A stretch of 64,000 nt of DNA from Geomicrobium sp. JCM 19039 (GCF_000698145.1 NZ_BAXB01000001.1:358844-422843), one strand, 5' to 3'; shown: positions 26,931 through 37,032, counted from the first letter of the stretch. The notes: a model not told the origin generated them from the sequence alone. Translations and numbers: made by a program.

Positions 26931-27511
26931 ATGACAGCAACAGCCATTCGGAACGTCGCGCTTCAGTACCTGGCGGCGTATGATTATGATGCATTTTCAA
27001 TGAACCAAATTGCTAATGAGGTCGGAATTAAAAAAGCATCGATCTATGCCCATTACCGTAGTAAGGAAGAGATCTTTTATGCGGTCTTAACCGAGGCGCT
27101 ACACGATGGAAAACAAAAGATTGTGCGTTTTTTTCTTGAACAACGGGATCAACCGTTAGATGAAACGTTGCATGCATTTTTAGATGGTTTGTAAAAGAAA
27201 GCGAGGACCACCTACAGTTGAAGTTTTTACTGCGGATGCTGTATTTTCCACCGAGTCACTTAAAGTCTTACGAGTCCTCTCAATATACAGGCGCCTTGCT
27301 CGTCTCATTTGAAAAATTACTGGCGCGATATATTCGCGAGAAGAAGCGAACCGATCACTTCCGGCTTTTGCAAAGTGAAGCAGACGTTTCAATTGCCTTT
27401 TTGACGGTTGTTGAAGGTTGTTTTATTGAATTATTCTTTGGCGATGTTGGCCGATTTGAACGGAGAGTTCAAGCAATTTTACCATTGTTCTTAAATGGCA
27501 TGAGAAAGTGA
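26931..27511 (+). CDS. TetR-family regulator of the adjacent efflux pump (one frameshift)
   Basis: One T is missing in the T-run near 27190 (DGL-stop should read DGFVKESEDHLQLKF); corrected length is 193 residues. The N-terminal HTH reads FSMNQIANEVGIKKASIYAHYRSKEEIFYAVL. The C-terminal domain is of the usual TetR length. It lies 12 bp upstream of a 14-helix multidrug MFS gene and probably represses both genes until a drug-like ligand binds. A strong GGGAGGGGAG ribosome-binding site precedes the ATG. Confidence 0.85.
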
Positions 27512-27523
27512 GGAGATGAAAAC

Positions 27524-28902
27524 ATGAGCGGGAGGAAAAATTGCACATAAAGGTGTCGTAGCCGTTATTCTTTCTGCGGCATTTTTGTTTACGTTCAGTC
27601 AATTTTTATTGATCACAGCATACCCGACAATTATGGAAGAGTATGGGGTTAATGCTACTCAAGTACAATGGCTCACAACGGCGTTTTTGCTTACGACCAT
27701 CGTGCTCATTCCGATGTCGGGGTATTTATCGAATCGTTTTTCAACGAAAGCACTTGTCGTATTCGCGCTTGGGTGTCTCGCTGCTGGAACCGTCTTGGGA
27801 GGGGTATCAGCACAATTTGGGACACTTGTTCTTTCCCGAGTCATTCAAGCCGTCGGCGCGGGCATTATTTTGCCTCTCGTCCAAACAATTTTACTCACGG
27901 TATTTCCTTATGAGCGGCGAGGGTTTGCGATGGGTCTACTCGGTGCGGTTATTAATGTTGCGCCGGCCAGTGCACCATCAATTTCAGGCATGATTATTGA
28001 TGTGTTTGATTGGCGATCCCTTCATTGGGTGATCTTGCCACTCATTATCATCACGCTCGTGGCCGCCGTCTTTACGATGAAAGATGTGATAAAAAAACAA
28101 GCGGCGCGATTGGACGTATTGTCCATTATCGTTTCGGCACTAGGTTCTCATTGCTTATTTTAGGAATGAGTAACATCAGTGTGTATGGATTTACGCATTT
28201 GCTCGTCGCCGGTCCAATTGTCGCAGGTGCGCTAGCATTAGTCGTGTTCGTAAAAAGACAAATAAACCTTGATATGCCGGTGCTTAATTTGATGTTACTT
28301 AAAAATAGCACCTTTCGTTTAGCGATGATTCTTGTCTTTTTAAATATGATGTTGTTACTATCCGCAGAAACGATTCTACCGATGTTTGCTCAAGATGTAC
28401 TCGGGACAACGGCGTTTCTTTCTGGTTTCATACTCGTTCCAGGAACGATCTTGTTAAGTGTGATAACGATCATATCTGGGAATTTATACGATCGGTATGG
28501 AGGAAAGAAGATTTCATTTATTGGTTTTTCATTTACGTTATTGTCTCTCGTTTTGTTGAACACCGTCGGTATGGATAGTTCACCGTATTGGGTAATGTTC
28601 CACTTTTGCTTCTTTATGATCGGTTTTGGATTAACGCTTATGCCACTCGTGACGGTAAGCATGAATGCACTGGATGATGAAGATATCCCACATGGTCGGC
28701 ACTCGTCAATACGGTTCGGCAATTTGGGATGACGTTTGGCATTATTGTGCTATCAACGATCATCAGTGTTACAGCAACAACGATGGACGCCCCGTACGAA
28801 GTGGGTACGTATTGGGGAACTTCACTTGCCTTTTTCATGATGGCACTCATTGCCCTTCTAGCACTCGTGCTCACCCGTTTTATTAACGAGAAGAGAGCGT
28901 AA
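27524..28902 (+). CDS. DHA2-type MFS multidrug transporter (three frameshifts)
   Basis: ATG 27524 follows AGGAG. There are three frame breaks: one at the A-run 27536-27540 (one extra or two missing bases), and single missing bases near 28143 and 28696. Corrected, it has about 460 residues with about fourteen membrane helices. Motif C-like GVINVAPASAPSISGMI is seen; loop GYLSNRFSTKALVVF is motif A-like; FYDRYGGKK-type loops recur as NLYDRYGGKKISF. It resembles EmrB/QacA or lincomycin-resistance pumps. It is cotranscribed with the TetR gene. Confidence 0.82.
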
Positions 28903-28908
28903 ATGCAT

Positions 28909-28932
28909 GGACTTTCCAGTTTTGGGAAGTCC
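28909..28932 (+). terminator. Weak terminator after the MFS gene
   Basis: GGACTTTCC and GGGAAGTCC form a 9-bp stem with one mismatch, and TTATG follows. Confidence 0.5.
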
Positions 28933-29025
28933 TTATGTTATGATATGTAGTAAGAGAAATTGCTACTCTGAATTGCATTTAACAAATATACTTCTCAGAC
29001 GATCGTGAAAGGAAGTGCCCGTGCC

Positions 29026-29120
29026 ATGAAAAAGAAAATACTTTCGTTTATCTCTATGGGTTATGGGTATTCGACTGCTGTTTTTTATTGATTAGTCAAA
29101 AATTGGTGAAGTGTGTCTAA
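29026..29120 (+). CDS. Possible very small membrane peptide (needs one base restored)
   Basis: ATG 29026 follows GAAAGGAAG. As written it encodes 21 residues (MKKKILSFISMGYGYSTAVFY). Adding one base near 29062, as in so many genes here, gives 31 residues with a hydrophobic centre (LWVFDCCFLLIS). No family is recognised, and it could be spurious. Confidence 0.25.
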
Positions 29121-29166
29121 TTCGTAAGAAATACGCAGAAAACGTATAGTGAGAGAGGTTATATTC

Positions 29167-29559
29167 ATGGAGAGAATTGTTCGAACGAACCCCCGTCTAA
29201 TGCATGCACCGGTTGGGAACTACAGTCACGTTACAAGAGTGCCAAAAGGTGCGGGTTTCATTGTAACCGCGGGTCAAATCGGGACAGACATGAACGGGAA
29301 CGTCCCAGATCAGCTAAATGAGCAAATCAAGAATACATTTGCAAATATGAAACAAGTGCTCAAATCAGAAGGATTGTCGCCAGACAGCGTGATTAAAGTG
29401 AACGTGTGGGCAACTGAAGAGATCGATTGGGATTATTTTTATCAGTTGTGGAATGAATGGTTCGCGAATGAATACCCGTCAATGACGATTGCATATATAA
29501 CCGCACTCGGGCTACCTGAATTAAAAATCGAAATCGAATTATGGTGCGCGGAACTTTAA
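29167..29559 (+). CDS. RidA-family enamine/imine deaminase-like protein
   Basis: ATG 29167 (MERIVRTNP) follows AGAGAGG; a longer frame upstream is unsupported. The 130-residue product has the RidA/YjgF signature order: GNYSHVTRVPKGAGFIVTAGQIGTD, EQIKNTFANMKQVLKSEGLSPDSVIKVNVW and PSMTIAYITALGLPELKIEIELWC. The canonical catalytic Arg position near VGVxxLPR-type is occupied by ITALGLPELKIEIE. That suggests a non-RidA-type (Rid4-7-like) member, so deaminase activity is uncertain. It is followed by its own terminator. Confidence 0.85.
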   Translation: MERIVRTNPRLMHAPVGNYSHVTRVPKGAGFIVTAGQIGTDMNGNVPDQLNEQIKNTFANMKQVLKSEGLSPDSVIKVNVWATEEIDWDYFYQLWNEWFANEYPSMTIAYITALGLPELKIEIELWCAEL

Positions 29560-29568
29560 GTTTTAGGG

Positions 29569-29596
29569 AAAGAACAGTGAAAAGCTGTTCTTTTTT
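29569..29596 (+). terminator. Terminator after the RidA-family gene
   Basis: AAGAACAG and CTGTTCTTTTTT form a hairpin with a six-base T-run. Confidence 0.8.
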
Positions 29597-29922
29597 CATT
29601 AAACCATCGTAATTCCTACACTTGCATTATCTAATTCTGCGACTCTAACCTTCGGTAGTTGTTAGTATTTAACAAGCAAATGTCGCGTGGTAGGATTTTT
29701 ACATTTACGCGCTCCAATTTCTTGAGTGAAGTCCCCGTTATTCTCCACTCTTATTTTGTACTATACAGTAAACTTAAAACTGTCCAAATGATTACAGAAA
29801 GGTTCAACTACAAAAGCGTACGACTAAAGTTGCGTATCGAAACCTCCTTTAGATTGAACAAAAAACAGTTTAATTAAATTACAATTTTCATATCCAATTA
29901 ATCTTGGGGGAGGTGAATTCTT
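29597..29922. other. Non-coding gap, nothing recognised
   Basis: This AT-rich stretch lies between the RidA-family and VOC genes. The only open frame has no ribosome-binding site or coding character. I see no clear repeat or RNA element. Confidence 0.5.
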
Positions 29923-30423
29923 ATGAAAATGAATGTTAATGGGATATCAGAATTGGTAGTGGAAGTGGAGTCAATGGACAAGGCTATTAAATTCTGGCAT
30001 CAAAAGTTAGGTTTTCCAATTGTGGACCAATGGGGATATACCGATGGTGGATCTGCGACCGTCGACAAAAGTAGTCTTTGGGCAACGTGGTTGTATGTTG
30101 GAGGTAATACACGCTTAGGCTTATGGCTACCAAGGAAATTCAATGAACAAGAACGAATAGAAAAGCAGAAAGCAATCTCATCCTGGTCAAATTTATATGA
30201 TGAGGGAGGCGTTCATGTGCATTTCGCATTACATGTTGCCATTGAAAATGTGGAAGAAGTATTGCATGTTCTTCAGACAGAAGATATTGATTATAAAGTA
30301 ATCGTAGAAGAGATGGACAGTCAGAGAGAATATAGAATTTACTTTAAGGACACAGAAAAGAACATTATTGAATTGTACACAAGAAACATGGTTGAAACGT
30401 ATAAAGGTGTTGTCATAAAATAA
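29923..30423 (+). CDS. VOC-superfamily (glyoxalase/bleomycin-resistance-like) protein
   Basis: The 166-residue protein starts behind GGGGGAGGTG. The vicinal oxygen chelate fold is indicated by ISELVVEVESMDKAIKFWHQKLGFPIVDQWG in the first half and VHFALHVAIENVEEVLHVLQTEDIDYKV, IYFKDTEKNIIELYTR in the second. Conserved His and Glu near HFALHV and IELY are possible metal ligands. Substrate is unknown; members include dioxygenases, FosB-like thiol transferases and drug-binding proteins. Confidence 0.85.
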   Translation: MKMNVNGISELVVEVESMDKAIKFWHQKLGFPIVDQWGYTDGGSATVDKSSLWATWLYVGGNTRLGLWLPRKFNEQERIEKQKAISSWSNLYDEGGVHVHFALHVAIENVEEVLHVLQTEDIDYKVIVEEMDSQREYRIYFKDTEKNIIELYTRNMVETYKGVVIK

Positions 30424-30606
30424 TGGGCTTCAATTTATATTCATTTCACTTGATACGTGGGATAATTGCTTGCATTACGTCAAGCTAAACACTGCACAAA
30501 CAAATAGGTTACTAGTAATGAGGCTGTATACTAAATGTTGAGGTGTAACAGCAACAACGACCCTCGGAAGTTGCCGTTATTCAACACTAAGAAGGGTGGG
30601 ACTAAA

Positions 30607-30813
30607 ATGGAGGTTTCACGAGCGGACTTAGTTGAAGCAAAACGTCAGATTGACTCGACATTAAACAAGTTAAGAGAAACAGTAAAAACCTTTGAATCTA
30701 AAGAAAAACCTGATCAGTATAAATCTCAAATCACTCTAGCCAAACGGCGAATACAAGCCTTTGAAATTTCTGTGTTTCTCATTGAAAGAGAGATGAATGG
30801 TTTGAGTGAGTAA
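30607..30813 (+). CDS. Small conserved-type helical protein, unrecognised
   Basis: ATG 30607 follows AAGGGTGGG. The 68-residue product is highly charged and almost entirely helical (EVSRADLVEAKRQIDSTLNKLRETVKTFESKE, then SQITLAKRRIQAFEISVFLIEREMNGL). It looks like a two-helix hairpin or short coiled coil. I know no function. Codon use and the ribosome-binding site support a real gene. Confidence 0.65.
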   Translation: MEVSRADLVEAKRQIDSTLNKLRETVKTFESKEKPDQYKSQITLAKRRIQAFEISVFLIEREMNGLSE

Positions 30814-31495
30814 AGAGAAACATTCGTTCTTCAAACAGAAGAGTAGAAGATGTGCTAAATGTTCATTAATCGAAAAGTTAACTGTCTTAAGCAAAATATA
30901 ATATAAAAAAAAGGTCGTTAATCACTCAAGAAATAATCATCTCATTAACAGGTTAAGGTAATGAGGTGATTCAAAACGCTTGCTTACAATTACGCTTTAG
31001 TGAAAGGAATAGTCTCATCAACATGCCGAACTAAGCCCCCCTCTCATATTACAAATCATTGTTCTCCTCAGATAATAATTCCTCTTGATTTTACAAACCT
31101 TTCTAGACGCGCATCCGTTAACACATTTAGAGTTATATCCACAATTGATGAACCAAATTTAGAGGTCAGTTTTCTCATTTCGTTTACAATCGCTAGAATT
31201 GACTCTGTCATTTCTTATTCCGCATAATTCTTTGGGGTGCCTCCGAAAAAAATAATGAAAGCTTTATATCCTTTATAAATGTCCCCTAATTTACTTATTC
31301 ATAGTAGTCGGCGAGCTTGAATTAACCCAAAGTTAGACATCTCGTGATGTTCTCGTTATCTCGATATGACACTATAGAAATTGGAAGATGGGGAAGGCGA
31401 TTTTTTGATAGCGTGGCTTCAGTAGTGCTCATTGCAGCAGTAACTAAATTATTTCTTATCATTTACTGCATGTATAACAAAGAGGGTGTGATCGC
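30814..31495. other. Gene-poor gap before the SpoIIM-like gene
   Basis: This AT-rich gap contains the possible minus-strand mini-gene at 31068-31211 and otherwise no feature that I recognise. A CTCATTA...TAATGAG inverted pair is visible near 30951-30966. Confidence 0.4.
31068..31211 (-). CDS. Possible small gene or gene remnant
   Basis: Forty-seven codons from ATG 31211 encode MTESILAIVNEMRKLTSKFG and so on, an amphipathic, protein-like sequence ending RFVKSRGIII. There is no convincing ribosome-binding site. It may be a remnant or a frame-broken small gene. No family is recognised. Confidence 0.3.
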   Translation of the reverse strand: MTESILAIVNEMRKLTSKFGSSIVDITLNVLTDARLERFVKSRGIII

Positions 31496-32095
31496 GTGGA
31501 AAAGCTATTTTCGAAGGACATGATTAGAAGAACTATTTATTTCTTTTTACTATCAATCGCAATGATAATCGCTACTTTTCTATGTGTTGCGCTTATCAGT
31601 CCTGACTTTGATTCTTTGTTTAACACACTCGAATCATCTTCTACTGATCGTGACTCGAACTCATGGGAGCGCTTTATGGCTTATGTGGTCAATAACAGTG
31701 TCTACGTTCCGATGCAAATGCTTATATTTGCATTGATTCCCATTCCGTTTCTTTATGTTATTAATATAGCGATGACTAGTTTTTCTGTCGGGTTAGCGCT
31801 GTACTTGCCTATGGCATTTGCCAATGAAGAGCTACTTTTCTCAGATATTCTTATCGGCATCGTTCCTCACTTTATGTTTGAGTTTCTAGGATTTTGTATT
31901 GCTGCAGCATTACTCTATAAATTAAATAAATCAATTATTAGATCAATAACCAATTTGTTTAGAAACAAGAAAAAAGAAAACAGTTCGATTCTAGGTAACG
32001 TAAAGAATTTCTTTATAGGCTATTTTGTACTCGTATTCCCCGTGTTAATATTTGCGGCTGTAATAGAAGCGTTTATTACTCCGCTATTTTTATAG
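31496..32095 (+). CDS. SpoIIM (DUF95) family membrane protein
   Basis: The GTG start at 31496 follows GAGGGTG. The 199-residue protein has about five membrane helices and the family-typical pattern NNSVYVPMQMLIFALIPIPFLYVINIAMTSFSVGLALYLP. PHFMFEFLGFCIAAALLYKL is the conserved PHxxxExxg helix. SpoIIM proteins act in membrane remodelling with SpoIIP/SpoIID during engulfment. This one lies outside a sporulation cluster and may be one of the many paralogues of unknown role. Confidence 0.75.
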   Translation: MEKLFSKDMIRRTIYFFLLSIAMIIATFLCVALISPDFDSLFNTLESSSTDRDSNSWERFMAYVVNNSVYVPMQMLIFALIPIPFLYVINIAMTSFSVGLALYLPMAFANEELLFSDILIGIVPHFMFEFLGFCIAAALLYKLNKSIIRSITNLFRNKKKENSSILGNVKNFFIGYFVLVFPVLIFAAVIEAFITPLFL

Positions 32096-32175
32096 TGAAA
32101 AGTAGCTTATGAGTTAATTTGACATGGCACAATAATTATAAAGTTAGACAATTTTATAAGAGTCATTGAGCATAA

Positions 32176-32219
32176 CAAAACCCCCGATCTCCAGTATCGG
32201 AAAGACCAAGGGTTATTGA
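32176..32219. terminator. Terminator-like element shared with 40108
   Basis: Starting at AACCCCCGATC and ending CAAGGGTTATTGAAA, this 43-bp element lies between convergent genes. It aligns without gaps to 40108-40150 at about 70% identity. AACCC/GGGTT ends and a CCGAT/ATCGG core can pair. Confidence 0.5.
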
Positions 32220-32258
32220 AATTATTTCACGTGCAGGATATGATTCGTCCCCGTCTAG

Positions 32259-33158
32259 TTAATTGGTGGATTCTTCTTTTTTCATTTTAGCTACGAAACA
32301 ATCAAACATGATGCGTGCTGCCATAGAGGTTGTAATATCTTGATGATCATAGAGTGGGTTTACTTCTGCAATATCAAAGGCATCTGTAATTGGATACAAG
32401 GCTTCAAGCATTTGAAAGCATTGAACAGGGGTTAACCCCCCGGGTTCGTTAGCGCCGACACCGGGGGCGTAGGCCGGTTCAAGTACGTCCATATCAAATG
32501 TGACGTAAATGAGGTCAACTTCTTCCATTGCCGACAAAGCGAACTGAATGGTTTCTTCAATCGGCTGGGTGTGCACTTCAGCGGCCGTCACTTGTTTAAT
32601 GCCAGAGTTAGCAAGGTAAGAACCATACCATGGATAGTTGTAACTGCGAACGCCGATTTGCACAATATGCTCAGGGTGAATGTGTTCCAGTTCTAATGCT
32701 CGTCTCATTTGACTGCTTTGCGAATATTTTCCTTGGATAGGAGAGGAGTCAACAAGATCAAGATGGGCATCAAATTGAACAATCCCTATCTTCTTTCCAG
32801 GATGTTGATCATGTAATGCTTTAATGACAGGATAAGAAATTGAGTGGTCTCCACCAAGAATAAAGGGGAAGGATTCAGTTTGTAATATTTCCGTTACTTT
32901 TTGCTCTGCATTTTTGAACGTATCTTCTGTGCTGTAGGCAACAATATCTATGTTGCCGAAGTCTTGAATGGGATCTTCTGAGAAGGTATAGACGGTTCGT
33001 TTTTCAACATTGTACACTTTATTTTCCTCAATACGATTGGCAAACCATTGAAAAGCTTCGCGAATTTTCTTAGGAGCAAAGCGGGATCCTGGTCGCCCAA
33101 GCGATGCCCCTCCATCCCAAGGAAACCCTAAAATTCCAAATGATTGATAACTTTTCAT
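32259..33158 (-). CDS. Ureohydrolase (agmatinase/formimidoylglutamase/arginase family)
   Basis: This 299-residue binuclear-manganese enzyme is expected to release urea or formamide from a guanidino- or formimino-substrate. The metal-binding motifs are complete: FILGGDHSISYP, VQFDAHLDL (DxHxD) and TFDMDVLEPAYAPG (DxD). GANEPGGLT follows as in agmatinases and formimidoylglutamases. I cannot separate these activities from sequence alone. The start overlaps the stop of the upstream amino-acid permease, suggesting uptake and cleavage of one amino acid or amine. Confidence 0.87.
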   Translation of the reverse strand: MKSYQSFGILGFPWDGGASLGRPGSRFAPKKIREAFQWFANRIEENKVYNVEKRTVYTFSEDPIQDFGNIDIVAYSTEDTFKNAEQKVTEILQTESFPFILGGDHSISYPVIKALHDQHPGKKIGIVQFDAHLDLVDSSPIQGKYSQSSQMRRALELEHIHPEHIVQIGVRSYNYPWYGSYLANSGIKQVTAAEVHTQPIEETIQFALSAMEEVDLIYVTFDMDVLEPAYAPGVGANEPGGLTPVQCFQMLEALYPITDAFDIAEVNPLYDHQDITTSMAARIMFDCFVAKMKKEESTN

Positions 33159-34560
33159 TATGATGCACTCCTTTTTTTAAGTGAATGTAATTGTGTGACG
33201 TTATTTCGCGTATAAAAAATATAAAATAAAGCACCAATAATTAGCCAGACCGCAAATAAGATGTACTCAACGGAACCCATCGAGATCGGTGTACCTGGGA
33301 TGAGCATAGCGAACAGCAGAACACCGGAAAATAGAGAAGCGATGTACGCCATCGTGATGCCGCCAGGCATCTTGTATGGTTTGGCTAGTGAAGGTAGAAT
33401 CTGTCGCACCCGAACGGCACTAAGTGCCATACAAAACCAAGCGATGAGAAAAGAAATACCACCCATAATGACGAGAGGTAATAAAGCACCGCTCCCAAAC
33501 AATACGCCTACAAAAGCGATGGCTGCCATCGTCCATAACGTATAGGATGGCGTTTTGTAGCGGCGATGTTGCTTCGCAAAAAACTTAGGTAAATACCCTT
33601 CTGCTGCGAAAGAACGAACTAACCGACTGCCTGCCAAAAGAAAGCCATTAAAGGTCGTAATTACACCTAATAAGACTCCGAAGACAACGATTAGCGGAAG
33701 CAGCTTTGAACCCGTTTGATATTCTAAAGCATGAATAAGGGTAATGACCCCATTGAGCCCATTTGTTCAGCGGGCATTAAAAAAGAGGATGCAGCGACTA
33801 TGATGATGTATAGCCCGCCACCTACGATAATGGTGCTAAGTGTGACTTTTCCTAAATTTTTATAATTAATGCCTTGATCTGCTTCATCAATCGTTTTGGA
33901 AATGGTATCAAAACCATTCATAAAGAACAGGATGGAAGCAACCGCAAGGACAATGCCGGTTACCCAAGAGTCTTCACTGTTTGTTTGCATCAGTGGAGTC
34001 GCATTCTGAGCATCTCCGAAGAAAAATCCACCGACTAAAAAGGCAATAAAGGTAAACAACATGACGAACGTAGCCGTGTTTTGAAAGCGAGCAGAAAGTT
34101 TAGCGCCTTTGTAATTGATGTACGTCATTCCTACAATCATGGCGAGGCTAAGAAGAATGTGCGGCAAGTATACCGTTTCTCCAATGATCGTATACAAAGG
34201 AATCTGATTTAAAAATGGAAAAACATAAGCAAATAGAATTGGAACAGATATCGCAACCCAAGGTAAGATGATTAGATATCCTAATATAAGGAACCAACCG
34301 CATAAAAAGCCTGCAGTCTTTCCTAATGATTGTGCCGTATAAGTAAACTCACCACCAGCAAGTTTTAAACTAGACGTTAATTCAGCGTACACATAGCCAA
34401 TGGGGATGACGATCGTCATCGTAACGAGTAGTGCAATGATTGCACCAAGGCTACCCGCTGAACTTATCCATTGTGGGACGGAAATAACCCAACCGATTCC
34501 AATCATACTCCCAAAAGCAAGACCAAAGAAATCTACATTCGTCATACCCTTTTTCCCCAT
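33158..34560 (-). CDS. APC-family amino acid permease (one frameshift)
   Basis: ATG 34560 (MGKKGMTNVDFFGLAFG) follows GGGAGAAG. One G is missing in the GGGG run near 33757; restored, the frame continues GVITLIHALEYQTGSKLLPLIVVFG and gives 467 residues with about twelve helices. GSMIGIGWVIS in helix 1 is the APC substrate-binding GxG region. ALTSSLKLAGGEFTYTAQSLG-type helix 2/3 sequence is also present. It is coupled by TAATG overlap to the ureohydrolase, so the cargo is probably that enzyme's substrate (inferred). Confidence 0.85.
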
Positions 34561-35141
34561 AGTATTCTTCTCCCTATCCTTCATGTATAAAAATGCACTT
34601 TGATTAATTATAATACTTGTAAAATATATTATTATCAATAGGCAATTTCAGAATTGTAGGAAGTAGCAACCCTATTTTATAAACGCAGACAGCTTAATGG
34701 AGGAGAGTTACTACATCTGAATGATATCCATGTTAAGGTTTAGGTTTATGAACTTATAGATCAACTTCTCTCTACTGTTATAATCAAATATTCATTTTGT
34801 AGGGGGAGGTTCTTCGATCTACTATCAGCAGTTGAGAACATAATCGTCCCTAATAAAGGCGTCTACGATTTAGGAGCTTCAGCGAGAGTTTCAATAGCGG
34901 GAATTCCGTTTGTTAAGATAAACGGAATGAAAGGAGAGGAGAATTGATGATGGTGGAGACCACCTTTGTGCAATGCAGAGGATAAGCTTTAGGATTCTTT
35001 AGACAAAGGATAGGGTGCTAAAGAAGTAGAGAACTGAATTCGACAATCCGTGTAAGCTCTATTATACTAATGTCAAATTTATAGAATTATCATTGAAAGA
35101 AAGCATGAAACCTGGTAATGAAATTGGAGGGATGTTTTCTA
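34561..35141. other. Gap with a possible small-gene remnant
   Basis: A TATAAT box at 34778-34783 and AGGGGGAGG at 34801-34809 are followed by an open frame (about 34810-34947, FFDLLSAVENIIVPNKGV to KINGMKGEEN). It looks protein-like but has no usable start codon. A GGTGG/CCACC mini-hairpin lies near 34955. It could be a small gene with a lost base, or debris. Confidence 0.3.
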
Positions 35142-35825
35142 ATGAACCTGAATGTGTATATTATCGAGGATGATTCGCTTCTCTTGAAAGCTTTAAAGGA
35201 AGGGTTGAACCAATGGTCATATGAGGTGAGTCACCCGAGTGATTTTTCTCATGTTATGGAAGACTTCGTCGCCCACAACCCTCAACTCGTCATCATTGAT
35301 ATACAATTGCCAAAGTACGACGGTTTTCACTGGTGCAGGGAGATACGAGCTGTCTCCAAAGTGCCCATTATCTTCCTTTCTTCAAGAGATCACCCGACGG
35401 ATATGGTGATGGCGATGAATTTAGGAGCGGACGATTATGTTCAAAAACCTTTTCATATGGAAGTACTGCTTGCAAAAATCCAAGCGATTTGTCGACGTAC
35501 ATATACGTATGAAGAAGCATCCTCTGATGTCGTTAAATGGAATGACGCGATTCTCGACTTTAAGAGTGGTGGAATATATAAAGAAGGTAAGAAGGTTGAC
35601 CTTACCAAAAATGAATTCTTTATTCTTTCGGTTTTAGTAAAAGCGAATAATCAGGTGGTTTCTCGTCATGAATTGATGAAGATGCTATGGGATGATGATC
35701 AATATATTAATGACAATACACTAACAGCCAACATCACTAGAGTACGCCAAAAGCTCTTAGCTCTTAATTTAGCTGATGGAATCGTCACAAAGAAAGGACT
35801 CGGATATATGGCTGTGACACTTTAG
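35142..35825 (+). CDS. OmpR-family response regulator (Bce/Yxd type)
   Basis: ATG 35142 is preceded by GGAGGG at 10 bp; an upstream in-frame ATG at 35118 lies before that site. The 227-residue protein has an N-terminal receiver with Asp53 (VIIDIQLPKYDG) and a C-terminal winged helix (ILDFKSGGIYKEGK, LTKNEFFILSVLVK, NTLTANITRVRQKL). It pairs with the kinase 11 bp downstream and should activate the ABC transporter operon at 37033, as BceR/YxdJ do. Confidence 0.92.
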   Translation: MNLNVYIIEDDSLLLKALKEGLNQWSYEVSHPSDFSHVMEDFVAHNPQLVIIDIQLPKYDGFHWCREIRAVSKVPIIFLSSRDHPTDMVMAMNLGADDYVQKPFHMEVLLAKIQAICRRTYTYEEASSDVVKWNDAILDFKSGGIYKEGKKVDLTKNEFFILSVLVKANNQVVSRHELMKMLWDDDQYINDNTLTANITRVRQKLLALNLADGIVTKKGLGYMAVTL

Positions 35826-35836
35826 GGGGTCTACCA

Positions 35837-36883
35837 TTGTTTATTCATTATCTTCTGTATAAAAAAAGCTGGATTGGATTACTCGGGTTCCTTCTTATCC
35901 TTACGAACACGCTCATCTTGCTTGATATGGGGATTCGAGTAGAACCCAATTCTCTCCTATATTTAAATGTATTGTTTCTGACTGTTTGTTTCGTATTTAT
36001 ATTCTGGAGGTACAAAAAAGAAACCGCATACTATAAACTATTATCTTCTCTTGCAACAGATTTGGGTGAGAATTGGTTTGAGCGTATTCCATATCCAGAC
36101 AGCCGTTTTCCTGACGGTATCGTGAACAAGCTAATTGAAAAGATCCATGAGCAAAATCAAACATTACGTCATCGAGAAAAATCCAATAATCTTTTGGAAT
36201 ATAATGATCTTGCCTCCTGGATCCATGAAATGAAAACGCCTCTTACTGCGATGAAAATTACGATTGATGCCCATCGTTCGAATGAGCTAGCTCAGCGGCT
36301 AAGCTCAAGTTGGTTGAAAATGCACTTACTTCTCGATCAGCAACTCTACATATCACGTTTAGCTACGTTAGAGTCAGATTTGCTTCCAGAAGAGCTGGAC
36401 GTAAATCTTGTAATAAAAGAAGAAATTCGTGAGTTATCGACTTGGTGTATGGAAAAGAATTTGGCGATTGACGTAAGCAGAAGTGATGCAGCTACGAGTT
36501 ACACCGACAGAAAGTGGTGTGCATTTGTCATGCGCCAACTGTTAACTAATGCAATTAAATATAGCCCAGACAATGGAACCATAGTTATTACTACCGAAGT
36601 AGATCAAAAAAATGCTGTAACTGTTACTTTTAAAGATGAAGGGCCAGGCATACAAGGGCATGACCTCCCACGAATTTTTGATCGAGGTTTCACAGGAGAT
36701 AATGGGCGTGTGCAACATGCCTCAACCGGTATGGGGCTTTACCTCGCAAACGAAATTAGCAACAAACTACACATCCAACTAAACGTTCGTTCAATCGTTG
36801 GCCAAGGTTCATCATTCTCCATGATCTTTAAGCCAGGCAATTCATTTGAACAGACGAGACGAACACTTTTGCAACCGAAATAG
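35837..36883 (+). CDS. BceS/YxdK-type intramembrane-sensing histidine kinase
   Basis: The TTG start at 35837 follows AGGGGG. The 348-residue protein has two N-terminal membrane helices (about 12-33 and 38-58) with almost no extracellular loop, the hallmark of intramembrane-sensing kinases. The H-box is LASWIHEMKTPLTAMK with His130. Catalytic boxes are LTNAIKYSPDN (N), DEGPGI (G1) and GMGLYLANE (G2). Such kinases sense through the partner BceAB-type transporter rather than by themselves. Confidence 0.92.
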   Translation: MFIHYLLYKKSWIGLLGFLLILTNTLILLDMGIRVEPNSLLYLNVLFLTVCFVFIFWRYKKETAYYKLLSSLATDLGENWFERIPYPDSRFPDGIVNKLIEKIHEQNQTLRHREKSNNLLEYNDLASWIHEMKTPLTAMKITIDAHRSNELAQRLSSSWLKMHLLLDQQLYISRLATLESDLLPEELDVNLVIKEEIRELSTWCMEKNLAIDVSRSDAATSYTDRKWCAFVMRQLLTNAIKYSPDNGTIVITTEVDQKNAVTVTFKDEGPGIQGHDLPRIFDRGFTGDNGRVQHASTGMGLYLANEISNKLHIQLNVRSIVGQGSSFSMIFKPGNSFEQTRRTLLQPK

Positions 36884-36889
36884 CGTAGC

Positions 36890-36923
36890 AGTCAGGACAT
36901 GTTGAAAACCTGACTGTTTTTTT
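36890..36923 (+). terminator. Terminator after the sensor kinase
   Basis: AGTCAGG (36890-36896) and CCTGACT (36909-36915) form a stem followed by GTTTTTTT. Confidence 0.85.
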
Positions 36924-36926
36924 AAA

Positions 36927-36942
36927 GTGACAAAAATATCAC
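36927..36942 (+). promoter_or_regulatory. Possible regulator site upstream of the ABC operon
   Basis: GTGACAAAAATATCAC has inverted GTGA/TCAC arms and lies about 90 bp before the ATPase start, right after the terminator. It may be the binding site of the adjacent OmpR-type regulator. The evidence is only position and symmetry. Confidence 0.35.
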
Positions 36943-37032
36943 ATTCACCGTTTATTTATCATGTAAAACCTACGACCTTGTTTCTTAAAAGAATTACACT
37001 TTGTATAGAACAACTTGACTGGAGTGTAAGAC

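Noticed and set aside
29659..29877. Open frame of 72 codons
   Set aside because: No ribosome-binding site, AT-rich random-looking composition and no recognisable features.
31000..31227. Plus-strand open frame of 75 codons
   Set aside because: The opposite strand gives the more protein-like peptide, and no start signal is present here.
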